Source of the DNA: Streptomyces sp. NBC_00459
GTDB lineage: Bacteria; Actinomycetota; Actinomycetes; Streptomycetales; Streptomycetaceae
Assembly (NCBI RefSeq): GCF_036013955.1
Contig: NZ_CP107903.1
Coordinates: 9,362,001 to 9,426,000 of the forward strand
DNA length: 64,000 nt
Direction: 5' to 3'
A model generated the notes under the pieces. The model worked only from the letters and a program-made list of their open reading frames with translations, was not told where the DNA came from and did not search any database. Shown piece by piece: positions 45,860 to 53,938 of the stretch. Position numbers and translations under genes: made by a program. The first letter of the stretch is position 1; each line of letters begins with the position of its first letter.

Positions 45860-47071
45860 TCATACGCGCGGGGTGCTCACCAGCCGGGCGGCCACCTCCG
45901 CCACGTCCGAGAGCAGCCCGGAGGGTTCCTGGTCGAGGTCGAGGGCGTGCTGGTGGATGACGATGCCCGCGTGCCGCACTGTGTGGGCCGCGTGCGGCGC
46001 ATTGCCCTTGGCGTACACCAGGTGGCCTTCGCGCAGGCCCAGGGCTGTGCAGTACGCGAGCATCTGATAGAGGTCGGCGTCCGGAAAACCGGCCCGCTTC
46101 TCGGCCTTGTACTTGGCGTCCACCACGGCGCACGGGGCGGCGTTCTGCCCGTAGAGCACGAAATCGGGCCTCATTCGAATCTCGGCCGCCTCGTCGAGGT
46201 GATGCGGATCCTGCAGCCGCGCCGAGTGTCCGAGGCCACGGCATGCTTCCCGTAGTGCCACTGTCACGAAGTCCTCGAAGAGCCTGTTCATGTCGAACAG
46301 GAACCCGTCGACGCGCAGCCCGCCGACCGCGTGCTCGATGGAGGCGTTCTCCAAGACGGTACGGGCGAGATGCAGGGCGTGCTGGTAGCGCGAGTTGAGC
46401 CGGCTCGGCTGCCAGGCAGGCAGTGGCTGACCGCGCACGATCACCATGACTTCGGCCAGGCGGGCACGCTGGTGGAGCAGTCCCCGACGAACATCGTGAG
46501 GTACGCCGGGCAGCCGCAGGAGGCGCTCGACGGCAGCGCGCAGCAGGCGGTTCTCCGCGATGTCGGTGGTGAACTCGTCGTACTCCACCTCCACCGGCAG
46601 CGCCGCTCCGAACCGCCGTCGTATCTGCTCTGCTTCCCCGATACGGCCCCGGACGACCAGGGACGTCTCCTCGGTCACCCGGTACCCCTGGAGGAGCCCC
46701 CGCCGCAGGGCGCGGTCGATCTGCCGCTCCACTGCATGGGCGAGCGCGGGCAGCAGATCGCGGTGCCCGGTGACATCGACTTCCCCGTCTCGCCAGCTGC
46801 CCTTCGGGTCGAGGCTGTACCCGAGAAGGAAGAACAGGCGGGCGATGGAAACCTTGGGGGCGACGCGCACGGTGATCGGCTCGTCATTCCCCGGCACCGC
46901 GACCGCCACGGCGCCGACCTTGCTGCCGGCCCGCAGAGACCAGTGCCCCGGAACGTACGGATCGGGAGCCGCGTCCACTATGTCCCCGGCCGCCAGGGCC
47001 CGTCCGGCAGCGTCGGGCAGCGCGACGCGCAAGGCCGGTGCGTGCTCGACGAGTTCGACGACCCGGGTCAC
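45860..47071 (-). CDS. mcrC: McrC-like nuclease subunit of an McrBC restriction system
   Basis: A 403-residue McrC protein. A beta-rich N-terminal part (AGSKVGAVAVAVPGNDEPIT, VRVAPKVSIARLFFLLGYSL) binds McrB. The C-terminal PD-(D/E)xK nuclease shows RMRPDFVLYG (about 300) and CAVVDAKYKAEK (about 320), with DLYQMLAYCTALG after it. With McrB it cuts DNA bearing modified bases. The GTG start at 47071 overlaps the mcrB stop by 4 nt, so the two are translationally coupled. Confidence 0.88.
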   Translation of the reverse strand: MTRVVELVEHAPALRVALPDAAGRALAAGDIVDAAPDPYVPGHWSLRAGSKVGAVAVAVPGNDEPITVRVAPKVSIARLFFLLGYSLDPKGSWRDGEVDVTGHRDLLPALAHAVERQIDRALRRGLLQGYRVTEETSLVVRGRIGEAEQIRRRFGAALPVEVEYDEFTTDIAENRLLRAAVERLLRLPGVPHDVRRGLLHQRARLAEVMVIVRGQPLPAWQPSRLNSRYQHALHLARTVLENASIEHAVGGLRVDGFLFDMNRLFEDFVTVALREACRGLGHSARLQDPHHLDEAAEIRMRPDFVLYGQNAAPCAVVDAKYKAEKRAGFPDADLYQMLAYCTALGLREGHLVYAKGNAPHAAHTVRHAGIVIHQHALDLDQEPSGLLSDVAEVAARLVSTPRV

Positions 47072-48891
47072 CCCGACGACTCCCGCACGGCGGCGAGTCC
47101 GTACCGCTTCTCGACGTCCACGCCCTCCCCGTAGTGGTACTCCTCAAGCAGCGGCAGAATCTTGGTCCGCCATGTCCGCTCCAGTCCGCCCTCCCGATAG
47201 ACGCCGCTCTTCATCAGGTAGGAGGGTCCGATGCGGAAGTCGGCGTCGTCGATACGGGAGTTGAGCGCGTCGAGCAGATCGGCCGGTTCGGTGTCGCGAC
47301 CCTCACGCGTGAGCCAGCGGCGCAGCAGCCCGCTCGTCGGCTCGGTGCGCGGGGACAGTTCGACGAAGGCGAAGCGGCGGCGCATCGCCGCATCGACCAG
47401 GGCGATCGACCGGTCGGCGGTGTTCATGGTGCCGATCACGAAGAGGTTGGGCGGAAGCGCGAAGTCGTCGCCGGAGTACGTCAGCCGGACCGACTTGTTG
47501 CGGTACTCCAGGAGGAAGTACAACTCGCCGAAGACCTTTGCCAGGTTGGCGCGGTTGATCTCGTCGATGATCAGGAAGTGCGGGATGTGCCGGTTGCCCT
47601 CGCGGGAGGCCAGATCGGCGAGTTCACGCAGCGGGCCGGCGGTGAGCCGGAAGGCGACCTCCCGGGTCTGCGGATCCTCCTGCGGCCGGAAACCCTCGAA
47701 GAAGTCCTCGTAGGCGTACGACGGATGGAACTGCACGAGCTTGACCTGCTCGGGCCCGCCGCCGAGGAACTCGGCGAGTTTCAGGGCGAGATACGTCTTG
47801 CCGGTTCCGGGTGGGCCGTACAGCACCAACTGTCGCTCGTCCCACAGCAGATCACGCACCTCTCGCAGCCAGGCGGTGTCGTGCACGAGGAGTTCTTCTG
47901 CCAACTCGTCCGTGGGCTCGGGCAGTTCCAGCTCACGCCTGGCGGTGAGCGCGGGGATCTCCACACTCGGGTCCCGATCGGCGGCTTCGGCCTCCTCGAT
48001 CAGGTCCTCGTCGCTCATCCCCAGGCCGTCGATGAGATCCTTCACGGCGGTCAGATCGACGACGTCATGCTGTGCGGAGAGCTTCTGCTGGAGGGCCTCG
48101 GGCAGATCCTCGTACGCGTGCCCATCGTCCGCCCAGTCCACCGGTCGGCGCAGATCCGACCGGCCGTCCTCGGAAGCGAGCTGCCCGGCGTCTCCCGTGA
48201 TCTTGCCGACGTACAGCCGACCGCCCGAGATGGTGCACATCGTGTCGCCGGGCCGCATCCGGGAGAGGAACATGTGCAGTTCCTCGACCAGCTGCACCTT
48301 CTGGTTGTACGTCACGGTGGAGGCGTAGTCCTCCTCGACGGCGGCGCGCAGCCGGTCCTTGCTGGTGCCCTGCTCGACACCTGGTCGCAGGTGACGTACT
48401 CGCAGGGTCACCAGCCCCTCGGACAGCCACAGACGCCGGACGAGGTCGAGGCCGGAGACATTGGAGCCGCGCACCAGCCAGGCCCGGTTGGGTCCCCACC
48501 ACACCTGGTCCAAGTAGTCGGAGAGCGGATGACCGTCCGCGGTCTTCCACTCCAGCCATCCGTTGGCGCTGCGACCGACCAGGATCTCGGCGGCGGCCGA
48601 CGGCGAGTTGCACTCGACGTCCGCAACGAGCTCCATCCAGCCGGGCCAGATTTCCGACTCCACGAGGATTTCGTCCTCGATCAGTCGCTGCCTCAGCCGG
48701 TACGACGACGGCATGCGGACGGGGAAGGACGGCACGACCTCCGGGCGCCCCGGCGACCCGGTCAGGACGACGAACTTCTGGCTCCCGTTCGTCCCCTTCT
48801 CTGTCAGCAGCCGTCCCCGGGCCTCGGGGCCGCCGTTCGGCAGCTTCAGCCGGAACTCCGGGTACGGCGTGCCGTCGTCGGCCATGGTCAC
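47068..48891 (-). CDS. mcrB: McrB-like AAA+ GTPase/ATPase with DUF4357-like N-terminal region
   Basis: About 607 residues. The first 75 residues (RGRLLTEKGTNGSQKFVVLT, MPSSYRLRQRLIEDEIL) look like DUF4357. A middle region with MRPGDTMCTISGGRLYVGKI resembles modified-base-reading EVE/PUA-type folds. The AAA+ motor has Walker A VLYGPPGTGKTYLALKLAEF (about 358), Walker B HFLIIDEINRANLAKVFGEL, and the McrB signature IGTMNTADRSIALVDAAMRR. Start codons ATG 48894, GTG 48891 and ATG 48885 compete. GTG 48891 is best spaced from GGGAG. A 104-bp gap separates it from the small upstream gene. The read modification is unknown. Confidence 0.87.
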   Translation of the reverse strand: MTMADDGTPYPEFRLKLPNGGPEARGRLLTEKGTNGSQKFVVLTGSPGRPEVVPSFPVRMPSSYRLRQRLIEDEILVESEIWPGWMELVADVECNSPSAAAEILVGRSANGWLEWKTADGHPLSDYLDQVWWGPNRAWLVRGSNVSGLDLVRRLWLSEGLVTLRVRHLRPGVEQGTSKDRLRAAVEEDYASTVTYNQKVQLVEELHMFLSRMRPGDTMCTISGGRLYVGKITGDAGQLASEDGRSDLRRPVDWADDGHAYEDLPEALQQKLSAQHDVVDLTAVKDLIDGLGMSDEDLIEEAEAADRDPSVEIPALTARRELELPEPTDELAEELLVHDTAWLREVRDLLWDERQLVLYGPPGTGKTYLALKLAEFLGGGPEQVKLVQFHPSYAYEDFFEGFRPQEDPQTREVAFRLTAGPLRELADLASREGNRHIPHFLIIDEINRANLAKVFGELYFLLEYRNKSVRLTYSGDDFALPPNLFVIGTMNTADRSIALVDAAMRRRFAFVELSPRTEPTSGLLRRWLTREGRDTEPADLLDALNSRIDDADFRIGPSYLMKSGVYREGGLERTWRTKILPLLEEYHYGEGVDVEKRYGLAAVRESSG

Positions 48892-48997
48892 CATTTCTCC
48901 CGTTCGTGCACCGTGCGTTCAGCGAGAACGATAGGGGGCACCGCTGACAAAAGGCGCCCCGAGCGGAGTAGTACGTACCGGGATGCGGCACGCGCCC

Positions 48998-49405
48998 TCA
49001 GGTGTCTCCCTTCGGCGTGGCGGAATTCGTGCCCGCTCTGCCGCGCAGGGCGGCGAGGAGTGAGGTGACCTCCATCAGCCGGGCGTGCACCTCCGCCGGG
49101 GCCGGGGGCAGTTCGTACGTGCGGTAGTGGCATGCCGCGCTGAGCGCCGCCCAGGTGGTGCGGCACCGGCGGGCGGTGTCGTGGCCCGCGTACCACTCCA
49201 GGCACAGCATCCGGTGCTTGCCGATCCGCGTCATCGACGGAGTGACCCGCTGCCAGTAGGCGTTCAGGGCCTCATCGAGCGCCATGCGGAGCAGGACCGC
49301 GGCGGCACGGGCGCGCAGGCCGGGGCCCAGAGTGGACACGCTGCCGGGCTCGGGCAACAGGAGACGGCCGGCGGCGGTCACGAGGGTCTCCGGCGACGTG
49401 CTCAT
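48998..49405 (-). CDS. 135-residue helical protein, possibly HEPN-like
   Basis: A small, helix-rich protein with no certain family. LRARAAAVLLRMALDEALNA and CRTTWAALSAACHYRTYELP are the most distinctive blocks, followed by AEVHARLMEVTSLLAAL. The arrangement of two long helices with an ACHYRTYEL segment recalls HEPN-type proteins, which often act as RNases or scaffolds next to SMC-like ATPases. The classic Rx4-6H pair could not be placed with confidence. Its ATG at 49405 overlaps the ATPase stop by 4 nt, so it is probably made in stoichiometry with that ATPase. Confidence 0.6.
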   Translation of the reverse strand: MSTSPETLVTAAGRLLLPEPGSVSTLGPGLRARAAAVLLRMALDEALNAYWQRVTPSMTRIGKHRMLCLEWYAGHDTARRCRTTWAALSAACHYRTYELPPAPAEVHARLMEVTSLLAALRGRAGTNSATPKGDT

Positions 49406-51819
49406 TGGGTACCGCCGGCGCTCTGCGTCCCCGTGCTGTTCCGGATCGCCGTCGCGAGCGCCTTGGTCCGGCGGACGAGCTCCTTGCGGTCGCCGACGGT
49501 CGGCAGGGGAGTGTGGGCACCCGAGTTGAGGGCTTCGACCAGCGCCCATCCCCCGGGGCAGATGCGCTCGACGGCCGCACGGGCGTGCTGTTTCTCGTCG
49601 CCGAGGAGGGCGAGGGACACGTACGACTTGGTGCGCTCAAGGGACTCCACGCGTTCCTCGACCGCCCGCAGCCCGAGTCCCTTCTCGTCGCGGAGCCTAC
49701 GCCGCACGGTTTCCAAGCAGGCGACTTCCACCACTCCTCTGCACATGGCGGGCAGCACGTGATCGGCCACGTCCTGCGGCAGGTTGGGGTCCAAGGAAAC
49801 CGCCCGCGCCTCCGCGAGAGCCTGTTCCACCGGGTCGGTGAGCGTCTCCACGCCCACCACCGAGTCGGTCTGGCGGCTCACGCGCAGGACGGTCGCCTTG
49901 ATGCCGAGGTGGGCGATGGCCTGCTGGAGCCGGGTGTCGTGGGTGAAGACGATCACCTGTCTGTCCTGAGCGTACGCGTCAAGCACTCGGGCCAGACCCT
50001 CGACCTTCTCCGGGTCCATCGACTGCACGGGGTCGTCGATGACGAGGAACCCGAACGGACTGTCCGCGTGCGTGGCGCGCGGCAGGAACAGGGAGAGTGC
50101 GAGGGAGTGCAGTTCGCCCTGGCTCATCACGCTGTAGGCGGGGGCGGACATGTCGTCCACGGAGACGTCGAGTTCTACCTTGCCGCGACCGGGAGTGCCC
50201 GCGAGGGTGACGGATCCGAGCGTGACGCTGCTGTGCTCGCACAACTTCTGCCACACCTCCTGGGACCGCCGGGCGAACGGGCGCAGCCGCTCGTCGCGCA
50301 GTTCGTCCACGATCGGCCGCAGCCAGGTCCGCGCCTTGCGCGCGTGCTTGCGCCGCTCGCGCGCGGCCTCGGCCGCCTCCTCCGCGCCGAGCCACTCGGC
50401 GAGCCGTACGGCGAACGGCTGCCAGGCACCGTCGTGCTCGGCGAGCCGCCCGGCGGCCTCCTCCCGCACCTGCCGGCAGGTGTCGTCCAGGGCCGCCACG
50501 GCACGCTCGACGCGGTCCGCCAGTTCCCTGGGGTGAGTGACGTCCCGGCACAGGGCCCATTCCTGCCACAGGGCCGTGAGCGGGGAGTTCTCGCCGCGCA
50601 GCCACACCGGAACCGGCTGTACGAGGCCGTGCACGGCCCGTACGGCGACCGCCACCTCCTGCCGGGCGGCCTCGGCACCGGCGGCCTCCGTCTGGAGCCG
50701 CTCCACCTCCGCCCGCGCCTGCTCGGCCCACGCCCGGTCCAGCCGGTTCTCGGCGCCGCAGACTGGGCAGTCCGTGCCCTGCGAGCGCCGCTGGTGTTCG
50801 ACCGCCGCCTCCAGCAGCCGGGCCAGGCGGCGGGCCTCCTCGGCGCTGCCGTACCGGGTTTCCTCGGCACCGATGGCGGCTTCCCTAAGCCGGACGACAG
50901 CCCCGCGGACCTCCGCCGGATCCGGCCCGGCGAGGCTCGCGTGCCGACGCAGCAGGGCCAGCTCGGCCTCGGCGGCCGGGGTACGGCTCTCCAACAGCGC
51001 CCGTACCCGGCCGAGGTCGCGCTTGGCTCCCGACAGCGCCTGCGCGGCCTCGCGGGCCCTGGCGTCGTCGAGCGGGCCCAGCGCGTCGAGGAGCCGCGCG
51101 GTGAGTGCGTCCGCGTGCTTGATCGCCTGCTCGCACTCACTCGCGGTGTCCTTGACCCGGCCGTCGAACTCGGCGAGCAGTTCGAGCCCGAGGAGCTTGA
51201 AGAACGCGTCGTGCAGGCCGCCGAGCGTGCCGTTGATCATCGAACCGAGTTCGCTGTACGGCAGGAAGGGCCGGGCCAGGTCCAACGCCTCGGCGTCGAC
51301 GACCTCCTCCAGCTTCCGCTCCGAGCCGTCCGATCCCTCGACCTTGGTACGCGCCTCATCGACCTTGAGCCCATGCCAGGTTCGCCGCAGGGTGACCGCC
51401 TCGCTCCGTTCGCCGACGGCCAGCTCGACGCAGACCTCGGGGGTGACGTCGGGACTGTGCAGGTTGCGCCAGCCCTTCTGCCAGTCGGTTGCCCGCCGCC
51501 CGTCCCACCGGGAGTTGCGCCCCGTCAGCGCGGTCTCGGCGGCTTCGGCGAAGCTCGACTTGCCGGAGCCGTTGGGACCCGCGACCACGACCAGGCCCGG
51601 CCCGGGCGGCAGTTCGAGAGTGGTCCGCGGACCGATACCGCGCCAGCCGGCTGCGGTGATGGACCGGAGCTGCACGGGTCCGGCTCGCCCTCCGCCGCTT
51701 CTGGCCGACTCCTCGGGGAGCAGCGCGCGCAGCAACTCCCGCACCTGAGGCGCGAGATCGGAGTGGTGCAGGCGGTGGAGCAGGAGATCGCGCAGGGACG
51801 CAGGAGGCTGATCGGTCAT
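49402..51819 (-). CDS. SMC/Rad50-like ATPase with zinc hook
   Basis: An 805-residue ABC-type DNA-repair ATPase. Walker A VVAGPNGSGKSSFAEAAETA lies near residue 80. Long Glu/Arg/Ala-rich coiled-coil arms run to a CPVCG hook near 349 (GTDCPVCGAENRLDRAWAEQ). The second head lobe has the signature SVMSQGELHSLALSLFLPRA (about 567) and Walker B FLVIDDPVQSMDPEKVEGLA (about 593), with the H-loop QVIVFTHDTRL. The hook carries only one CxxC per arm tip, as in Rad50/SbcC. No SbcD nuclease gene is linked. It opens the five-gene minus-strand operon. Start ATG 51819, with a consensus -35 upstream. Confidence 0.86.
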   Translation of the reverse strand: MTDQPPASLRDLLLHRLHHSDLAPQVRELLRALLPEESARSGGGRAGPVQLRSITAAGWRGIGPRTTLELPPGPGLVVVAGPNGSGKSSFAEAAETALTGRNSRWDGRRATDWQKGWRNLHSPDVTPEVCVELAVGERSEAVTLRRTWHGLKVDEARTKVEGSDGSERKLEEVVDAEALDLARPFLPYSELGSMINGTLGGLHDAFFKLLGLELLAEFDGRVKDTASECEQAIKHADALTARLLDALGPLDDARAREAAQALSGAKRDLGRVRALLESRTPAAEAELALLRRHASLAGPDPAEVRGAVVRLREAAIGAEETRYGSAEEARRLARLLEAAVEHQRRSQGTDCPVCGAENRLDRAWAEQARAEVERLQTEAAGAEAARQEVAVAVRAVHGLVQPVPVWLRGENSPLTALWQEWALCRDVTHPRELADRVERAVAALDDTCRQVREEAAGRLAEHDGAWQPFAVRLAEWLGAEEAAEAARERRKHARKARTWLRPIVDELRDERLRPFARRSQEVWQKLCEHSSVTLGSVTLAGTPGRGKVELDVSVDDMSAPAYSVMSQGELHSLALSLFLPRATHADSPFGFLVIDDPVQSMDPEKVEGLARVLDAYAQDRQVIVFTHDTRLQQAIAHLGIKATVLRVSRQTDSVVGVETLTDPVEQALAEARAVSLDPNLPQDVADHVLPAMCRGVVEVACLETVRRRLRDEKGLGLRAVEERVESLERTKSYVSLALLGDEKQHARAAVERICPGGWALVEALNSGAHTPLPTVGDRKELVRRTKALATAIRNSTGTQSAGGTQ

Positions 51820-51889
51820 GGTCGGTTCCCGTTGTCGGGCGCGGCGGTAGGGGCCACGCGGATTGCTGGTGTGTCTTGTTGGCGATTCG

Positions 51890-51922
51890 AGCATGACGAA
51901 AGCGTGTTAGCACTGTCAACAC
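51890..51922 (-). promoter_or_regulatory. Promoter and imperfect palindrome upstream of the SMC-like/McrBC operon
   Basis: On the minus strand a perfect TTGACA (51919-51914) and CATGCT (51895-51890) are 18 bp apart, placing a transcription start about 60 nt before the ATG at 51819. GTGTTAGCACTGTCAACAC (51904-51922) is a 19-bp imperfect palindrome (7 of 9 pairs) covering the -35, a plausible repressor site. The surrounding 150 bp are AT-rich for this genome. Confidence 0.6.
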
Positions 51923-51999
51923 ATTTACGTGAATCCATGCACTCGAATTTGTGTACGCACCCTGCGCGCCGTCACGCGGCCACGCGCCCATGACATCGT

Positions 52000-52036
52000 G
52001 TTGCGATTTTCGCAACTCGCCCATATGGTGAACTCA
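52000..52036 (+). promoter_or_regulatory. Leaderless promoter and palindrome of the XRE-ImmA gene
   Basis: GTTGCGA-TTT-TCGCAAC (52000-52016) is a perfect 7-bp-arm palindrome. It overlaps the -35 TTGCGA (52001-52006). The -10 TATGGT is at 52024-52029, 17 bp away. The predicted start coincides with the ATG at 52036, so the mRNA is probably leaderless and the XRE protein may repress its own promoter. Confidence 0.68.
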
Positions 52037-53217
52037 TGGATGAGTCCGTAATCGATCGTGTACGCAAAGTCATGACGACGGCCTCGATCAGCCAGGCGGC
52101 GTTCGCCGAGGTAGTCGGGCTGTCTCCCGACAAGTTGTCGAAATCCCTCAGTGGCGTCCGCAGGTTCACCTCGTACGATCTCGCCCGGATCGCGGAGTTC
52201 GCCGGCGCCACCGTCGACTGGCTGCTGACCGGTCGTGAACCACTCCGCCCCCCCTTCGCCGCCCGCACGAGCACTCCGGCAATGGACGAGCAGGGCCGCG
52301 GCCAGCTCAAGGACCTCGTCGAAAGGTTCACCACGGCACACGAGGTGATCGACCTGCTGGGCCTCTCGCCCCGGTTGCCGGAGCTGCCCGCTGTCCGTTC
52401 GGACGTGAAGCGCTACGTCGACCAGGGCGCGGCTCTCGCGGAGGACGCACTCGCCTCGCTCGCCGCCACCGGCTCACCGACCATCGGCGACATGGACACG
52501 GCCGATCTGGTCCAGGCTCTGGAACGTGCCTTCGGCGTCGACGTGGCCAAGATCGCTCTGCCGGACGGAATCGACGGCGCGGCCTGGCAGGCGGACGGAT
52601 TCCGGCTCATCATGATCGCCCGGACGAAGGCGCCGACCCGCCAGCGCTTCACCCTCGCCCACGAACTCGGTCACATCCTGGCCAGGGACGCCCAGGACCT
52701 GCTGACGGAGACCCATCTGGCGCCCGGGCGCCAGAAGGACCTGACCGAGGTGCGGGCCAATGTGTTCGCCGCCCACCTCCTGATGCCGCACAGTGAGATC
52801 AACTCGTGGGTTGGCGAGAACGGCCTCACGGACGAGCAACTCACCTCACTGGTCGTGCGCTTCCAGGTGTCTCCCAGCGCACTCGCGGCACGGCTCGCGC
52901 AGTTGCGTCTGATCACCTCGGAGACTGCGGGCAGGCTGCGCGGACTCACGACGCGGGACTGCCACTGGTTGACCGGACAGAGCGACCTGTTCGAAGCCGG
53001 CAAGACGTGGTCACTGGCCAGGCGACTGCCTTTCCGCCCCGCCCAGTTGCTGTACGACGCCTACCTCGCGGGAGACACGACGCTACGCCCGCTGGCCGCC
53101 TACACGGGCCAGGACGTGGACAGGATGCGGGAGTTGCTGGAACCCGAACCGGCTCCGCAGGAGGACGCGGCGTCTGGCAGTGACGTGGACGATGGAGACC
53201 TGGTCTTCCAGCCATGA
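52036..53217 (+). CDS. XRE HTH plus ImmA/IrrE metallopeptidase regulator
   Basis: A 393-residue protein. The N-terminal XRE helix-turn-helix reads ISQAAFAEVVGLSPDKLSKS (about 17-40) and LARIAEFAGATVDWLLTG. The ImmA/IrrE (COG2856) zinc peptidase domain has the HExxH motif FTLAHELGHILARD (His about 209), with a further acidic ligand in EVRANVFAAHLLMP. Such proteins cleave or inactivate partner repressors and are paired with toxins or mobile elements. Its stop overlaps the PIN gene's ATG by 4 nt. It is divergent from the SMC-like operon and may regulate it, since both promoters carry palindromes within 120 bp. Confidence 0.87.
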   Translation: MDESVIDRVRKVMTTASISQAAFAEVVGLSPDKLSKSLSGVRRFTSYDLARIAEFAGATVDWLLTGREPLRPPFAARTSTPAMDEQGRGQLKDLVERFTTAHEVIDLLGLSPRLPELPAVRSDVKRYVDQGAALAEDALASLAATGSPTIGDMDTADLVQALERAFGVDVAKIALPDGIDGAAWQADGFRLIMIARTKAPTRQRFTLAHELGHILARDAQDLLTETHLAPGRQKDLTEVRANVFAAHLLMPHSEINSWVGENGLTDEQLTSLVVRFQVSPSALAARLAQLRLITSETAGRLRGLTTRDCHWLTGQSDLFEAGKTWSLARRLPFRPAQLLYDAYLAGDTTLRPLAAYTGQDVDRMRELLEPEPAPQEDAASGSDVDDGDLVFQP

Positions 53218-53759
53218 CGCGCCACTGCTGGTTCCCCGACAACACCGTGCTGTGCAATTTCGCCTCGGTCGACCGGCTGAGCCTCCTGGAGAAGGTGCTC
53301 GACGGCCGCGGCCGTTGGACACAGGCCGTGGCAGCTGAGGCGGAGCAGTCGGCGCGGTACTGGCCGCCGCTGAGCCAGGTCCCGGCCGACGGATGGCTCG
53401 GTGAGCCCATCGAGATCGACGATCCCGCCGAAACGGCTCTGGTGGACCGTGTCCGCCGCGTCGTCTTCGCCGGCGCCTCGGCGCGGCCTCTGCAACACCT
53501 TGGCGAGGCGGAGACGCTGGTCGTCATCGAGCATCGCAGCGGCTTCGCAGGCTCGGTGTGGATCACGGACGACGGCGAAGCGGGCCGCTACGCGCACCGC
53601 AGGGGCATCTGTGTGAAGGACACGGTCGGCATGATGCGTGAGGCCGCCGTCGGGGGTCTGGTCACGGCCGGCGACGGCCGTTCGCTGCTCCTGGCGATGG
53701 AACAGGCCGGACGCCACCTGCGCGGCATTCCACAAAGGGCGGAGGACTTGTTGCGCTGA
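53214..53759 (+). CDS. PIN-domain nuclease-like protein
   Basis: A 181-residue protein with a PIN-like layout: an early Asp in FPDNTVLCNFASVDRLSLLE, a central acidic LGEAETLVVIEH (about 102), and ITDDGEAGRYAHRRGI (about 122) near the C-terminal acidic cluster. PIN proteins are Mg-dependent RNases, often toxins. It is translationally coupled (ATGA) to the XRE-ImmA/IrrE gene, a combination seen as toxin-antitoxin-like or defence modules. Catalytic competence was not proved. Confidence 0.75.
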   Translation: MTRHCWFPDNTVLCNFASVDRLSLLEKVLDGRGRWTQAVAAEAEQSARYWPPLSQVPADGWLGEPIEIDDPAETALVDRVRRVVFAGASARPLQHLGEAETLVVIEHRSGFAGSVWITDDGEAGRYAHRRGICVKDTVGMMREAAVGGLVTAGDGRSLLLAMEQAGRHLRGIPQRAEDLLR

Positions 53760-53938
53760 CGGGAAGCAGGACTCGTCGGGAAGACGCGCCGCTTACCAGG
53801 GTTCGAGGTCCTGCCGGGCTGGGTCGGTTCGGGCAGGCCTGCTTCACGGGCCTGGGGGTGGTGGCAGATGCCGTGGGCGCTCTTGGCGTCCGCGACACCG
53901 TCCGTCTCGGCGGCGTACCTGATCAGGTCGCGCGTAGG

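Noticed and set aside
43687..51819. Assignment of the operon to Gabija, Wadjet or Lamassu
   Set aside because: There is a UvrD helicase but no OLD/TOPRIM GajA, an SMC-like ATPase but no JetA/B/D, and no LmuA-type effector. The McrB/McrC pair is the only firmly recognised core.
53760..53938. Minus-strand reading RDLIRYAAETDGVADAKSAH continuing past the type ISP stop codon
   Set aside because: It has no start, follows a stop in the same frame and matched no family I know. At most a small remnant.
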